64,000 bases of DNA from positions 434,001 to 498,000 of the forward strand of contig NZ_FNEQ01000001.1 of assembly GCF_900100205.1 (NCBI RefSeq), in the 5' to 3' direction. Origin of the DNA: Duganella sp. OV510 (lineage in GTDB: Bacteria; Pseudomonadota; Gammaproteobacteria; Burkholderiales; Burkholderiaceae_D). The notes beneath the pieces are model-generated. The model searched no databases and was not told the DNA's origin. It worked only from the letters and a program-made list of their open reading frames with translations. The translations under genes were made by a program, and so were the position numbers. Below, in pieces: positions 53,804 through 63,900 of the stretch (position 1 is its first letter; each line of letters starts with the position of its first letter).

Positions 53804-54025
53804 ATGGCCATTTCTGAAATTAACGTACGTAATCAATTCCGTGGCAAGATCAAGGAAATCATCTTTGGCCCAGTCGTTTCGGAAGTCGATGTGGAAACCC
53901 AGCACGGCATCGTCACCTCGGTGATCACCTCGCGCTCGATCCAGGACCTGGACCTGAAGGTCGGCAGCGAAGTCATCGCGCTGGTGAAATCCACCGAAGT
54001 TTCGATTGCCAAGATCGGCAATTAG
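53804..54025 (+). CDS. Molbindin (single TOBE/Mop domain)
   Basis: The ATG at 53804 with AAAGGAAG upstream gives 73 residues. SEINVRNQFRGKIKEIIFGP, VDVETQHGIVTSVIT and LKVGSEVIALVKSTEVSIAK is a complete Mop/TOBE fold as in molybdate-binding molbindins. It stores or buffers molybdate (or another oxyanion). It is 83 bases after sbp, probably co-transcribed, and is followed by a terminator. Confidence 0.9.
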   Translation: MAISEINVRNQFRGKIKEIIFGPVVSEVDVETQHGIVTSVITSRSIQDLDLKVGSEVIALVKSTEVSIAKIGN

Positions 54026-54067
54026 TTTAGCAACCGTCCCGGCCGCCGCCGCCGCCGGCAACGAAAG

Positions 54068-54102
54068 AAAGCCCTGAGGAGCTCCCGCCTCAGGGCTTTT
54101 TT
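54068..54102 (+). terminator. Rho-independent terminator of sbp-molbindin
   Basis: AGCCCTGAGG (54070-54079) pairs with CCTCAGGGCT (54088-54097), followed by TTTTT. It marks the end of the sbp-molbindin transcript. Confidence 0.9.
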
Positions 54103-54281
54103 GTTTAAGACCATCTTTGTGGCAAAAAATATATAAGAATCCGAGGCTTACACACAATAGACGAGAAGCCACTTTAATGTTATTGTCTTCCCTTAGAGAA
54201 TATTGCCGTATAGCTAGACCTTTTACGCGCGCCGCGTCGCCCAGACGTGTCCGATAGACTTCCTATTCCCTGATTCATACC

Positions 54282-55160
54282 ATGCTCAAAAAAATAGTTG
54301 CTGTATTGCTGAGTTCGTTTACTGCGGTGACGTTTGCCGCAGGACCGTCGCTCGGATCGCAGTCGGTGCTGGTGGTGGAAGACGCCACCGGTAAAGTACT
54401 GCTCGAAAAGAATGCCGATAACCAGGTGCCGATCGCCTCGCTGACCAAGCTGATGACCGCGATGGTGGTGCTGGACGCCAAACTCGACATGAACCAGATG
54501 ATCGAAATCGATCGTGCAGATGTCGATACGCTGAAACACAGCGCCTCGCGCGTGCCGGTCGGCGCCGAGTTGTCACGCGGCGATGTGCTGCAACTGGCGC
54601 TGATGTCGTCAGACAACCGTGCCGCTGCATCGCTGGCGCGCACCTATCCGGGCGGTGCGCCGGCGTTCCGCATGGCGGTGCGCAGCAAGATCCGTACGCT
54701 GGGTTTGACCCAGACGGTGATCGAGGAGCCGACTGGCTTGTCGCCGCACAATGTGTCAACCGCAACCGATCTGATCAAGATGGCGACGGCGGCATCGGCG
54801 TATCCGGAGATCCGCCGCATCACCACCGACACCAAGGACATCATCAAGATCAAGGGCCGCAAGGTGGAGTATCACAACACCAACCGCCTGGTTGGCGCCA
54901 AGGGTTGGGATGTCGGCTTGTCCAAGACCGGCTACACCGAAGAGGCAGGCCGCTGCCTGATCATGCGCTTCAAATCTGGTGGAAAGAACAACACGCTGGT
55001 ACTGTTGAATGCAGGCGCCAACTCGGTGCGCAATATGGATGCGGTCAAGATTCGCCGCCTGATTGCTGGTCCGGATGAGAAACCAAAAGTCATGAAAGCG
55101 TCGGCCAAGACCAAGAAGAAGGCGGTCAAGCAATCCAAGCGCGTGCGTCGCGCGATGTAA
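54282..55160 (+). CDS. pbpG: D-alanyl-D-alanine endopeptidase PbpG (PBP7)
   Basis: The 292-residue protein has a signal peptide to about residue 20. The serine active-site motifs are all present: Ser53-Leu-Thr-Lys56 (SxxK), SDN in LMSSDNRAAA (SxN), and LSKTGYTEEAG (KTG). The length and short basic C-terminal tail suit PBP7 rather than PBP5/6. It cuts D,D-cross-links in peptidoglycan in the periplasm. Confidence 0.9.
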   Translation: MLKKIVAVLLSSFTAVTFAAGPSLGSQSVLVVEDATGKVLLEKNADNQVPIASLTKLMTAMVVLDAKLDMNQMIEIDRADVDTLKHSASRVPVGAELSRGDVLQLALMSSDNRAAASLARTYPGGAPAFRMAVRSKIRTLGLTQTVIEEPTGLSPHNVSTATDLIKMATAASAYPEIRRITTDTKDIIKIKGRKVEYHNTNRLVGAKGWDVGLSKTGYTEEAGRCLIMRFKSGGKNNTLVLLNAGANSVRNMDAVKIRRLIAGPDEKPKVMKASAKTKKKAVKQSKRVRRAM

Positions 55161-55182
55161 GCTTCCCCCGCACCGCCATGTG

Positions 55183-55210
55183 GGATCTGACCGCGTACGC
55201 GGTCAGATCC
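55183..55210. repeat. Perfect 28-bp palindrome
   Basis: GGATCTGACCGCGT followed by its exact reverse complement ACGCGGTCAGATCC, with no spacer. It lies between convergent pbpG and recD. Its core GGTCAG motif is shared with the long hairpin at 12742. Confidence 0.75.
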
Positions 55211-55319
55211 TAGGTGGTAACGCGTGCGTAGAGGAAAAAGCAAGCGGAATGGCGCCAGATTCTGGCGTCAACGCGCCAATTCCTGGCTTAAACGCCGCGC
55301 TGGAGTTCGGCGCGGCAAT

Positions 55320-57284
55320 TCACTGGCCGAGCAAATTGCGCAGGCCACTCGCCCGCTGGGTGCGCTGGCCTATCGCATCCAGCAACACCTGCCCGTTCGG
55401 CGTGAGTAACGTGAAGTAGTCGCGCGCGCGCGTGATGCCGGTGTAAATCAACTCCCTGGCCAGCATGCCGCCGCCGTCTTTCGGCAACACCATGGCCGTG
55501 TGCGCGAACTCCGACCCTTGCGATTTATGCACCGTCATCGCAAACGCCGTCTCGACATTTCTTAACCTTGTGGCAAGCACGCTGCGCACCGTTTCGCCTT
55601 CCGAAAAGTACACCCGCAGCGCCCCCGGCCGCGCCGGATCGGGCAAGGTCAAGCCGATATCGCCGTTAAAAACACCGGTCGCATAATCGTTACGCGTGAC
55701 CATCACTGGCCGGCCGACGTACCACTCACCAGTGCGCTTGAGCAAACCCGCCGACTGCAATTTTTGCTCGATAGCATCATTGAGTCCCGCCACGCCCCAT
55801 TCGCCCTCCCGCACCGCGCACAGGATGCGGAAGCTTTCAAACGCCTTCAGCACGGATTTCACCCAGGCAAGTTGTACGATCTCATCGACCTCAGCAGGGG
55901 AATTTTTAACTAACTGCAAATATTGCCGATACCCGCCCTCCGCGCCCGGCCGGCCGTTCAGCGCCAGTTGCAGCAGGTCTGCGGATTGCGCCAGATCAGT
56001 CCAGGCAATCCTGGCATCTCGTCCTTCGCGCAATACATTGACAGCCGCCGCCGCGTCACCGCTGTTGACCGCCAGCGCCAACGCGCCGATCGGTCCGCCA
56101 AAGCGGCGGCTTTCGCGCAGCATCACTGTCTGCTGGGCAATCGGCCCGCCATGGCCTTCGAAGCCGGCCGGAATCTCTTGGCCGGTGCTGGCATGTACAT
56201 ACGACAAGGTTTCCGGCAGATAGTCGCCGGCCTCGGCGTTGTGACACAGGTCGCCCAACACCGCCCCCGCCTCCACCGACGCCAATTGATCCTTGTCGCC
56301 CAGCAGTATCAGCGTCGCGGTCTCCGGCAGCGCCGCCAGCAGCGCCGACATCATTTCCAGGTGAATCATCGACGCTTCGTCGACGATCAACACGTCCACC
56401 TCCAGCTGATTGCCGGCATTGTGCTGGAAGGCGCGCGTATCCGGCCGCGCCCCAAGCAGGCTGTGCAGCGTGCGCGCCGCGCCCATGCGGGCAGCCAGTT
56501 CGCGCAGCGGCAGCTCGCCGCCGACCTTGTCGGCCAGCTCGTCCAGCGCGGTATCGATGGATTGCTTGAGCCGCGCCGCCGCCTTGCCGGTCGGCGCCGC
56601 CAGCGCCACGCGCAGGCCGGCCTGGCGCTCGCCGGCGGTGGCAAACAGCAAGGCTAGCAGGCGTGCCACGGTGTAGGTCTTGCCGGTGCCGGGCCCGCCG
56701 GTGATGATGCCAAGCTTGCCGCGCATGGCCACCGCGCAGGCGATTTTTTGCCAGTCGGGGCCACCGCCGCGCGCAGCGTGCGGGAACAGGATGTCCAGCC
56801 AGCGGCGGATGTCCGCCGTCTGCGCCTCGTCGTCCAGCGGCAGCACACCGCCCAGCGCGCGGCCGCGCACCGCCTTCGCGACGTGGGTTTCGTCCTGCCA
56901 GTAGCGGCGCAGGTACAGGCGCTCGCCATCCAGCACCAGCGGCTGATGGTCGTCGGCACTGTGCGCCGCCCACACCTGCTGGCAATCAAGCAGCAGCGTG
57001 CGCCATGCGGCCGTACTTTCCGGCCAGTCGCCGACCGATGCGCGCAGCTCGCGCCACTCGTCGCCGCTCCAGCCCAGCAGCGCGGCCGGGTCGGCGTTCA
57101 GCTCATCCAGCATCAGGCAACTGTGGCCACGCCCTTCCAGTTCGGACAGCAGCACGCAGGCCGCCATCAGTTGCGGCGAGCTGTCGCCCACCGACGCGAT
57201 GAAGCGGGCAAAGGCGCCGCTCAGGCGGCGAAGTTGCCCGGCCTCGGTCAGCGCATCGACTTGCGCGAAAAATTCATGACTCAT
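55320..57284 (-). CDS. recD: Exodeoxyribonuclease V alpha subunit RecD
   Basis: The ATG at 57284 (MSHEFFAQ) gives 654 residues; a GTG at 57293 is the alternative. Walker A is GGPGTGKTYTVARLLALL, followed by the superfamily-1 helicase motifs LIVDEASMIHLEMMSALL (Walker B) and LLGDKDQLASVEAG; the C-terminal FAMTVHKSQGSEFAHTAMV is motif VI-like. It is the 5'-3' helicase of RecBCD. The gene overlaps recB. Confidence 0.95.
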   Translation of the reverse strand: MSHEFFAQVDALTEAGQLRRLSGAFARFIASVGDSSPQLMAACVLLSELEGRGHSCLMLDELNADPAALLGWSGDEWRELRASVGDWPESTAAWRTLLLDCQQVWAAHSADDHQPLVLDGERLYLRRYWQDETHVAKAVRGRALGGVLPLDDEAQTADIRRWLDILFPHAARGGGPDWQKIACAVAMRGKLGIITGGPGTGKTYTVARLLALLFATAGERQAGLRVALAAPTGKAAARLKQSIDTALDELADKVGGELPLRELAARMGAARTLHSLLGARPDTRAFQHNAGNQLEVDVLIVDEASMIHLEMMSALLAALPETATLILLGDKDQLASVEAGAVLGDLCHNAEAGDYLPETLSYVHASTGQEIPAGFEGHGGPIAQQTVMLRESRRFGGPIGALALAVNSGDAAAAVNVLREGRDARIAWTDLAQSADLLQLALNGRPGAEGGYRQYLQLVKNSPAEVDEIVQLAWVKSVLKAFESFRILCAVREGEWGVAGLNDAIEQKLQSAGLLKRTGEWYVGRPVMVTRNDYATGVFNGDIGLTLPDPARPGALRVYFSEGETVRSVLATRLRNVETAFAMTVHKSQGSEFAHTAMVLPKDGGGMLARELIYTGITRARDYFTLLTPNGQVLLDAIGQRTQRASGLRNLLGQ

Positions 57285-60200
57285 TGGTTGCACCCAGCAG
57301 GCTATCCAGCCCGTCCAGAAGATCGGGGTCCGGCGCGATCCAGTAGCAGCCGCGCGTCTGCGGATTGCCTATGCCGCGCAGGAACATGAAGATGGCGCCG
57401 CCCAGCTGTGTGGCCGGATCGTAGGCGTCGCCCAGCCGGCTTTGCAGCAGGCGGTGCAAGGCCAGCATGTAGATCGCGCCCTGGATGTCGTAGCGATGGT
57501 CGGCCATCGCCGCCACCAGCGCCGGCTCATGATAGGCGGCATCGCCACCGCCCAGCGCATTCGACTTGTAGTCGAGTATCCAGTAGCGGCCCTGATGCTC
57601 GAACACCAGGTCGCAGAAACCTTTCAGCATGCCGTGCAGCTGGCGCTCCGGCAGCGCCGGCCGCGCGGCGCCGCCCAGCAGGTGCTTGGCGCACAGCTGG
57701 TCCAGCGCGCCGGTGGCCAGACGCTCGCTGGGGAACCAGAACTCCATCTCCGGCAGCGGCGCAGCGATGGCGCTCAGCGGCGCATTCACATGCGGCAGCG
57801 GCGTGTTGGCGATTTCGCGTAGCCAGGCCAGCGTGTCGTCGAGGCGGTTGCCCCAGCCGGCGCGCTCGACGCGGCGCGTCAGGCGTGTTTCGAAATGCTC
57901 ATGGCTGACAATGTCGAAGCCTTCCTGTCCCATCCACTCCAGCTGCTCGTGCAGGAAGTTGCCGGGCACCGAGCCGCGCGGGAAGCGATGCCATGGCGTG
58001 TCTTCGACGCGCGACGGCACGACCATGGCTGGCTGGCCGTCATCTTCCAGCAGCTTTTCCTGCTGGGCGTCACGCGGCACCGGGCCGGCGGCGCTGATGA
58101 TGCCGGTCGGGCCGGTGCGGCGCGCCAGCGAACTGAAACTGCCAACCGACCAGTCACGCTCGAAATGTCCGCTGTAATGCTGCGGCTCCAGCAGTGGCGG
58201 GCGGTGTTCAACGCGGCTCAGGCGCGTCACCTGCCGCGCATCCATCGCCAGCGTGGCGATGCTGATATCGGTGCAGTCCTTACAGGTATGCTGCCAGCGC
58301 TCCAGCATCAGGTCCGACGGCAGCGCTGCGCCACCGGTCAGCAGGTAGCCGAGCGCGGATTCATGCAGCGTGTTGTCCCCGGCCTTGCGCGCTGACAGTG
58401 CGGTCACACCCAGCCACAGGAAGTGACGCGCGCGCGTCAGCGCAACGTACATCAGGCGCAAGTCTTCCTGCAGGCGGGCTTTTTCGACCAGTTCCATCGC
58501 GGTGTCGGTCAGCGCCATGTCGATCTGGCGCACGCCGTCGTCGTCGCTGAATTCAAAGAAGCTGCGGTTGCGACGTTCGACCTTGCGCGCGGTGACGGCA
58601 AACGGCAGGTACACCAGTGGATATTCCAGGCCCTTGGATTTGTGGACCGTGACCACCTTCACCAGCTCGGCGTCGCTTTCCAGTCGCAGCACGCGCTCGT
58701 CACCGGCACCCTCGCCGCCTTCGATCTGTTCGGCGAGCCAGCGTATCAGCGCCTGTTCGCCGTCCAGCTGGCGGCTGGCCGATTGCAGCAGTTCCGCCAG
58801 GTGCAGCAGATTGGTCAGTCTTCGTTCGCCGCCGACCTGCTGCAACAGCGCTGCTGGCAGTTGCAGTTCATGGATGAAGCGGCGCAGCATGGCCAGCACG
58901 CCCTGGCGCTGCCAGATGATGTGCAGCGCCTTCAGTTGTTCGACGCGCTCTTCCCACGCCAGTTCGTCCGACGACAGGCGCGCCAGTTCGGCCAGCGGCA
59001 GGCCGGCAGTGCGCGTGGCGAACGCCGCCCGCGCCAGCGCGCCGTCCAGCGGATTGGCCACCGCCGACAGCCAGCGCAGCACATCGGCCGCTTCCTCGCT
59101 GTCGGTCACCGAGTCCTTGTCGGACAGGTAGACGCTTGGCACGCCGCGCCGTTGCAGCGCGCGGCGGATGGCTGCCGCCTCCTTGCGGTCGCGCACCAGC
59201 ACGGCGATATCGGCCGGCTTCAGGCGTTCAAAGGTGTCGCCCTGGAAGCCGGTGCGTTCGTCGTTGAGGCGCGCGACGATATCCTCCGCGCAGTAGTGGG
59301 CGAAGAATTCACGGTAGCTGTCGGCCTTGAGGTCTTGTGCGGCGCTACAGGCAATGACCAGTGCCGGCACGTCGCCGTCGGCGCCAACCATGCGCTCCTT
59401 GCGTCCCTTGGCGCCGACCGCCTCGAATGGCAGCGGGTTGTCGCGCGTGGCAGGATCGCGGAAGCGGAAGGCGCCGCGCGCAAAACCGTCGCCATCGCCG
59501 CGCCCCTCGGCGTTGAGGAACAGATGGTTGACGGCGTCCACCACCGGCCGGGTCGAGCGATAGTTGGTGCCCAGCTGGTAGTGGCGGCCGGCGGTGGCGC
59601 GGCGCGCCGACAGGTAACTGTGGATGTCGGCGCCACGGAAACCGTAGATCGACTGTTTCGGATCGCCGATCAGGAACAGGCCAGTTTGCGGGTCGTTGTC
59701 GGCCACGCGGTATAGCGCGTTGAAGATCTGGTACTGATTGGGCGCCGTATCCTGGAATTCGTCGACCAGCGCCACCGGATACTGGTCGGTGATGCGCTTG
59801 CGCAGCGCGGCGCCGTTTTCGCCTTGCAGGGCGGCGTTCAGGCGATCCAGCATGTCGGCAAAGCCGAACTGGCGGCTGCGCTTTTTCAGCTCGGCCATGC
59901 GCGCGGCGACTGCGGCGGCGGCGTGGCGATACAGCGCATGCGACAGCGGGGCGATTTCCGCCAGCGCGAATTTCAGCGGCAGCGTGGCTTCGAAATCTTC
60001 CGGTACGACGGTGCTGAAATTCTTGGCGAAAGCGTCTTCCACGCCTTCGGTGGTCAGGCGGTTCCAGGCGGTGTCCGAAATATCCGGCCGCACGCTCACC
60101 GGGTTCTGCGCCCATTCGCGCAGGCCGTTGAACCAGGCGACCAGGGAGTCAGGCCGCATCTTGTTACCGTTGAGGCACTTGGGATCGGCAGCACGCAGCT

Positions 60201-60966
60201 GGGCGATCCATTGTTCCATGCGGTTGGCGCGTTCGTACCAGCCGGCTTTCAGTTCGGCCAGCTGCGCCTGCTGCTCGCGCTGCACGTTAGCGATCAATAC
60301 GCCCAGCGAATCGCCACTGGCCTGGCCGATGATGTCTGCGCGTTTCACCAGCTCACGGATCGAGAACTTCAGCGCACCGACATCGCTCCAGCACGACAGC
60401 AACGCGTCCAGCGAGACAGCATTCAGCGGATAGACCTGCTGGCGCCAGTAATCGTGCGCAGCGTCCTCGAACAGCGCCTGCTCGTCGCTGACCAGTTCTT
60501 CGTCAAACAGGCTGCCGCTGTCGAAGGCGTGCTCGCGCAGCATGCGCTGGCACCAGGCGTCGATGGTGAAGATGGCCGCTTCGTCCATGGTTTCCGCCGC
60601 CAGTTGCAGGCGGTGTGCGGCCTGCTGCTGGGCGGCGTAATCCGGATAGGATTCGAGGATCTGGTCCAGGTAGTCGTCCGGATTGGCGTGCGGCGCGGCT
60701 TCACGGAAGTAGGCTGCCGCCTCCACCAGCCGTTCGCGCACGCGGTTGGACAGTTCACGCGTGGCGGCGCGGGTGAAGGTCATCACCAGAATATCGGCTG
60801 GCAGCAGCGGGCGCCGGTAGGCGTCGTCTCCGCCGTGGCCCAGCACCAGCCGCACGTATAGCGCGGCGATGGTCCAGGTCTTACCGGTGCCGGCGCTGGC
60901 CTCGATCAGGCGCGAGCCGTGCAGCGGGAAGGTCAGCGGCGCAAGCTGGTTGGCGACGTTGCTCAT
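57274..60966 (-). CDS. recB: Exodeoxyribonuclease V beta subunit RecB
   Basis: The ATG at 60966 (GAGGGC upstream, ATGA overlap with recC) gives 1,230 residues. The N-terminal UvrD-type helicase has EASAGTGKTWTIAALYVRL, GDPKQSIYGFRGADIHSYL and VVTVHKSKGLEYPLVYLP. The C-terminal nuclease domain has the RecB-type GFCDLVFEHQGRYWILDYKS motif with the metal-binding Asp and Lys. It is the 3'-5' helicase and nuclease of the double-strand-break repair complex. Confidence 0.96.
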   Translation of the reverse strand: MSNVANQLAPLTFPLHGSRLIEASAGTGKTWTIAALYVRLVLGHGGDDAYRRPLLPADILVMTFTRAATRELSNRVRERLVEAAAYFREAAPHANPDDYLDQILESYPDYAAQQQAAHRLQLAAETMDEAAIFTIDAWCQRMLREHAFDSGSLFDEELVSDEQALFEDAAHDYWRQQVYPLNAVSLDALLSCWSDVGALKFSIRELVKRADIIGQASGDSLGVLIANVQREQQAQLAELKAGWYERANRMEQWIAQLRAADPKCLNGNKMRPDSLVAWFNGLREWAQNPVSVRPDISDTAWNRLTTEGVEDAFAKNFSTVVPEDFEATLPLKFALAEIAPLSHALYRHAAAAVAARMAELKKRSRQFGFADMLDRLNAALQGENGAALRKRITDQYPVALVDEFQDTAPNQYQIFNALYRVADNDPQTGLFLIGDPKQSIYGFRGADIHSYLSARRATAGRHYQLGTNYRSTRPVVDAVNHLFLNAEGRGDGDGFARGAFRFRDPATRDNPLPFEAVGAKGRKERMVGADGDVPALVIACSAAQDLKADSYREFFAHYCAEDIVARLNDERTGFQGDTFERLKPADIAVLVRDRKEAAAIRRALQRRGVPSVYLSDKDSVTDSEEAADVLRWLSAVANPLDGALARAAFATRTAGLPLAELARLSSDELAWEERVEQLKALHIIWQRQGVLAMLRRFIHELQLPAALLQQVGGERRLTNLLHLAELLQSASRQLDGEQALIRWLAEQIEGGEGAGDERVLRLESDAELVKVVTVHKSKGLEYPLVYLPFAVTARKVERRNRSFFEFSDDDGVRQIDMALTDTAMELVEKARLQEDLRLMYVALTRARHFLWLGVTALSARKAGDNTLHESALGYLLTGGAALPSDLMLERWQHTCKDCTDISIATLAMDARQVTRLSRVEHRPPLLEPQHYSGHFERDWSVGSFSSLARRTGPTGIISAAGPVPRDAQQEKLLEDDGQPAMVVPSRVEDTPWHRFPRGSVPGNFLHEQLEWMGQEGFDIVSHEHFETRLTRRVERAGWGNRLDDTLAWLREIANTPLPHVNAPLSAIAAPLPEMEFWFPSERLATGALDQLCAKHLLGGAARPALPERQLHGMLKGFCDLVFEHQGRYWILDYKSNALGGGDAAYHEPALVAAMADHRYDIQGAIYMLALHRLLQSRLGDAYDPATQLGGAIFMFLRGIGNPQTRGCYWIAPDPDLLDGLDSLLGATNES

Positions 60967-63900
60967 GCTGTGCCCTCGCCTTCGATCTGCTCGACTGTGA
61001 TGCACTGCTCCATCCAGTCCGCCAGTGGTCCATACAGCGCCAGCGAGACATCATGAAAATCCGCCTCGGCGCTCAGCGCCGCGAAGTCCGGCCACATGCG
61101 CTTCAGGCACAGGTCTTCGTTTTCGCCATGAAGGTCGAAACCGCCGTCGTAGACGGCGCGCGGATCGCCCTCGCGCACCAGCGCCAGCGCGGTCTTGCAG
61201 GCGGTGGGCAAGGGACGATTCATGCCGTCGCGCCAAAGGCAGACCAGCTCGCGCAGGGCCTCCTGTGCCTGCTCCCGGTCCAGCGGCTGCATGGTCACGA
61301 TGGCGTCACGCGCAACCAGGTAACCGGTGACCTGCATGCCGGTGGCGGAGATGGCCAACTGGCGCAGCCAGGCCGCGATCAGCTTGTCGCCGCGCGGCTT
61401 GCCCTGCTTGTCGGCCACGCGCGAGGACATCTGCGCCAGCCAGACAGTGTCGTTGCCATTGGTGCGCAGCTGGTCGATCCAGTCGTCCAGCGGCACGCCG
61501 GCCAGCACCAGGTTCAATGCGACCTTCGGCGCCGGCAAGCTGTAATGCTGGCGCAGCGTCAGCCAGGCGCAGCGCACCGGCACCAGCGCATCGACCAGCT
61601 TGTCCTGATACTGCTGACCGATCAGGCCTATCGGCAGCCGGCCTTCACGCGCCAGGCGCCCGGCACGCTGCGTCAGCTTGTCGTAGACCTCTTCGATCAG
61701 TTCCGGCGTTTCGGCGTCATCCAGCATCGTATCTTCCAGCACGTAGCGTTGTAGCGCGTCCAGCGAGAACGGTTCCTCGTCCTCGCCCACCAGCGCCGCT
61801 TCGCCAAACATCACACCCAGACGCTGACGGAAGAAGAAGCGCACCGGTTGGCGGATGAAGTTGTTCAAGCTGCCCAGTTTCAGGCGGAACTTGTCGTCGA
61901 TGTCGAATGGCGGCAGTTCGGCCGTCTCGCTGGCCGTACCCTCCTCGCCGTGCGCCTCGCGCCATTCGCGCGCATAGGTCAGCAGGCCGCCAGCCTCGAA
62001 GTAACGCCGGCTGAACGGCTGCAAGGCGTGCTCGGTGGTGCGCGCGTGCAGGTCCAGCTGCCAGCCGCTGACCAGGTAATCGCGCAACTGCGACACCAGC
62101 ACCGACGGCGGCTGCTCGCTGTTGTCGCGCACATTCCGTCCGACCCAGCTGATATAAAGCTTGTCGCGCGCGGCCAGCACTGCCTCCAGCATCAGGTAGC
62201 GGTCGTCGTCGCGGCGCGAGCGGTCGCCGGGACGCGACATGCCGGGCAGCGCCAGCAGGTCGAAGTCGGCCTTCGGCGCGCGGCGCGGGAAGTCGCCATC
62301 GTTCATGCCGAGCAGGCAGACCACGCGGAACGGCACGGCGCGCATCGGCATCAAGGTGCAGAAGGTGACGCCGCCGGAGACGAATTGGTGATTCAGCGTC
62401 GGCTCGTCCATCAGGCCCAGCCAGGCTTCGCGCAATACAGCCAGCGGCACGGCTTCGTCGTAGCCGGCGCCTTCGCAGGTGTCCAGCCATTTGTTCAGGG
62501 CGTCGTCCAGCTGCGCCAGCGTCAGGCGGTCGCCCTCTTCGCCGGATTTGAAGAAGGCGGCCAGCAAGGCGCGCGCCTGTACACCCCATTCAGCTGGCGA
62601 GCGCGCTTCGGCCAGCACGGCGCGCCAGTGCAGCAGCGCCTCCACCAGTTGCGCCAGCGAGCCGGCCAGCGCGGCATCCAGTCCACCGACTTCGCCGTAA
62701 GGTTCGATGCCGGCGAAACTGTCGCCAGCGCCGCTGGCGTAACCGAGCAGCATGCGGCGCACGCCGAAGATCCAGGCATTCTGCTCGCCGGCCGGGCCGA
62801 GGCCAAGGCCGCTGCGGTGCTGCTGATCCAGGCCCCAACGCACGCCGGAACCTTCGATCCAGCGGCCCAGCGTCGGCAGGTCGTCTTCATGCAGACCAAA
62901 CCGGCCGGCCAAAGCCGGCACGTCCAGCAGGTCGCGCACCTCGCTCTGGCGACAGCGCTGCTGCGGCAGCCGTAGCAGCCATTCCAGCGCCACCAGCAGC
63001 GGATTGACGCTGCGGTCATTGACGTCGCCGATCTCGAACGGGATGTAGCGGGCGTCGCTGCGGCGGTGCTGGGCGAAAACCGCGTGGATGGCGGCGGAGA
63101 AGGTATCGATGTCCGGCACCATAACCACCACGTCGCGCGGGCGCAGCGGCCGACCGCCACGTTCGGCGTCGGCAAACATTTTCAGCAACTGGTCGTGCAG
63201 CACTTCGACTTCGCGCTGCACGCTGTGGGTGACGTGGAATTCGATCGACCGGTCCTTGTCTGCCGGCGGCACGCCGGGATGCTCGGACAGTGGCAGCAGT
63301 TCGCGTACGGCGGCCTGCACCTGTGTCAGCAACGTGTCGCCGTCGCCTTCGCTGAACAGGTCCACGCGCAGCGGCGCCACGTCATCGTTGTCGGCGGCAT
63401 GAGCCTGCGCAGCTTCGTCGAATTCGTCCAGCATGCGCACAAAGTCGCGGCCCTGCCGCCCCCAGCTGGCCAGCAGCGGATGGCTGTGCGCGTGCAGTTC
63501 TTCCAGCGGAATCTGGCCCAGGTCCTGGCCGTTGCGCAGCTGCTGGCGACGGTGCGCGCTGCGCAGCAGGTCGCGTCCTTCGATGATGTCGCCCCAGTAG
63601 TATTGACAAGGATTCGGCACCGCCAGCAGCACCTGAGTGTAGCGGGCGATCGCGGCCAGCGCCTGCAAGGTCTGGAACGGCAATGCCGAGACGCCGAAGA
63701 TCACCACGCGACGCGGCAGACGGCCCATCGGCTCCTCGCCGGCAGCGCTGGCGCGGACGAATTCGGTGTGGACCGTGGCGCGGCCCAGTTCACGCTCGTG
63801 CGGTTCGACGTCGGCGATCACCGCGCGCCACAACTGCCCTTGCCAGCGCTGGTCGTCCGGCAGCGGCGTGATGTCGCCACGCGCATTGCGCAGCTGGTCG

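Noticed and set aside
58423..59715. 430-residue plus-strand frame opposite recB
   Set aside because: Antisense to conserved RecB helicase motifs; typical shadow composition.
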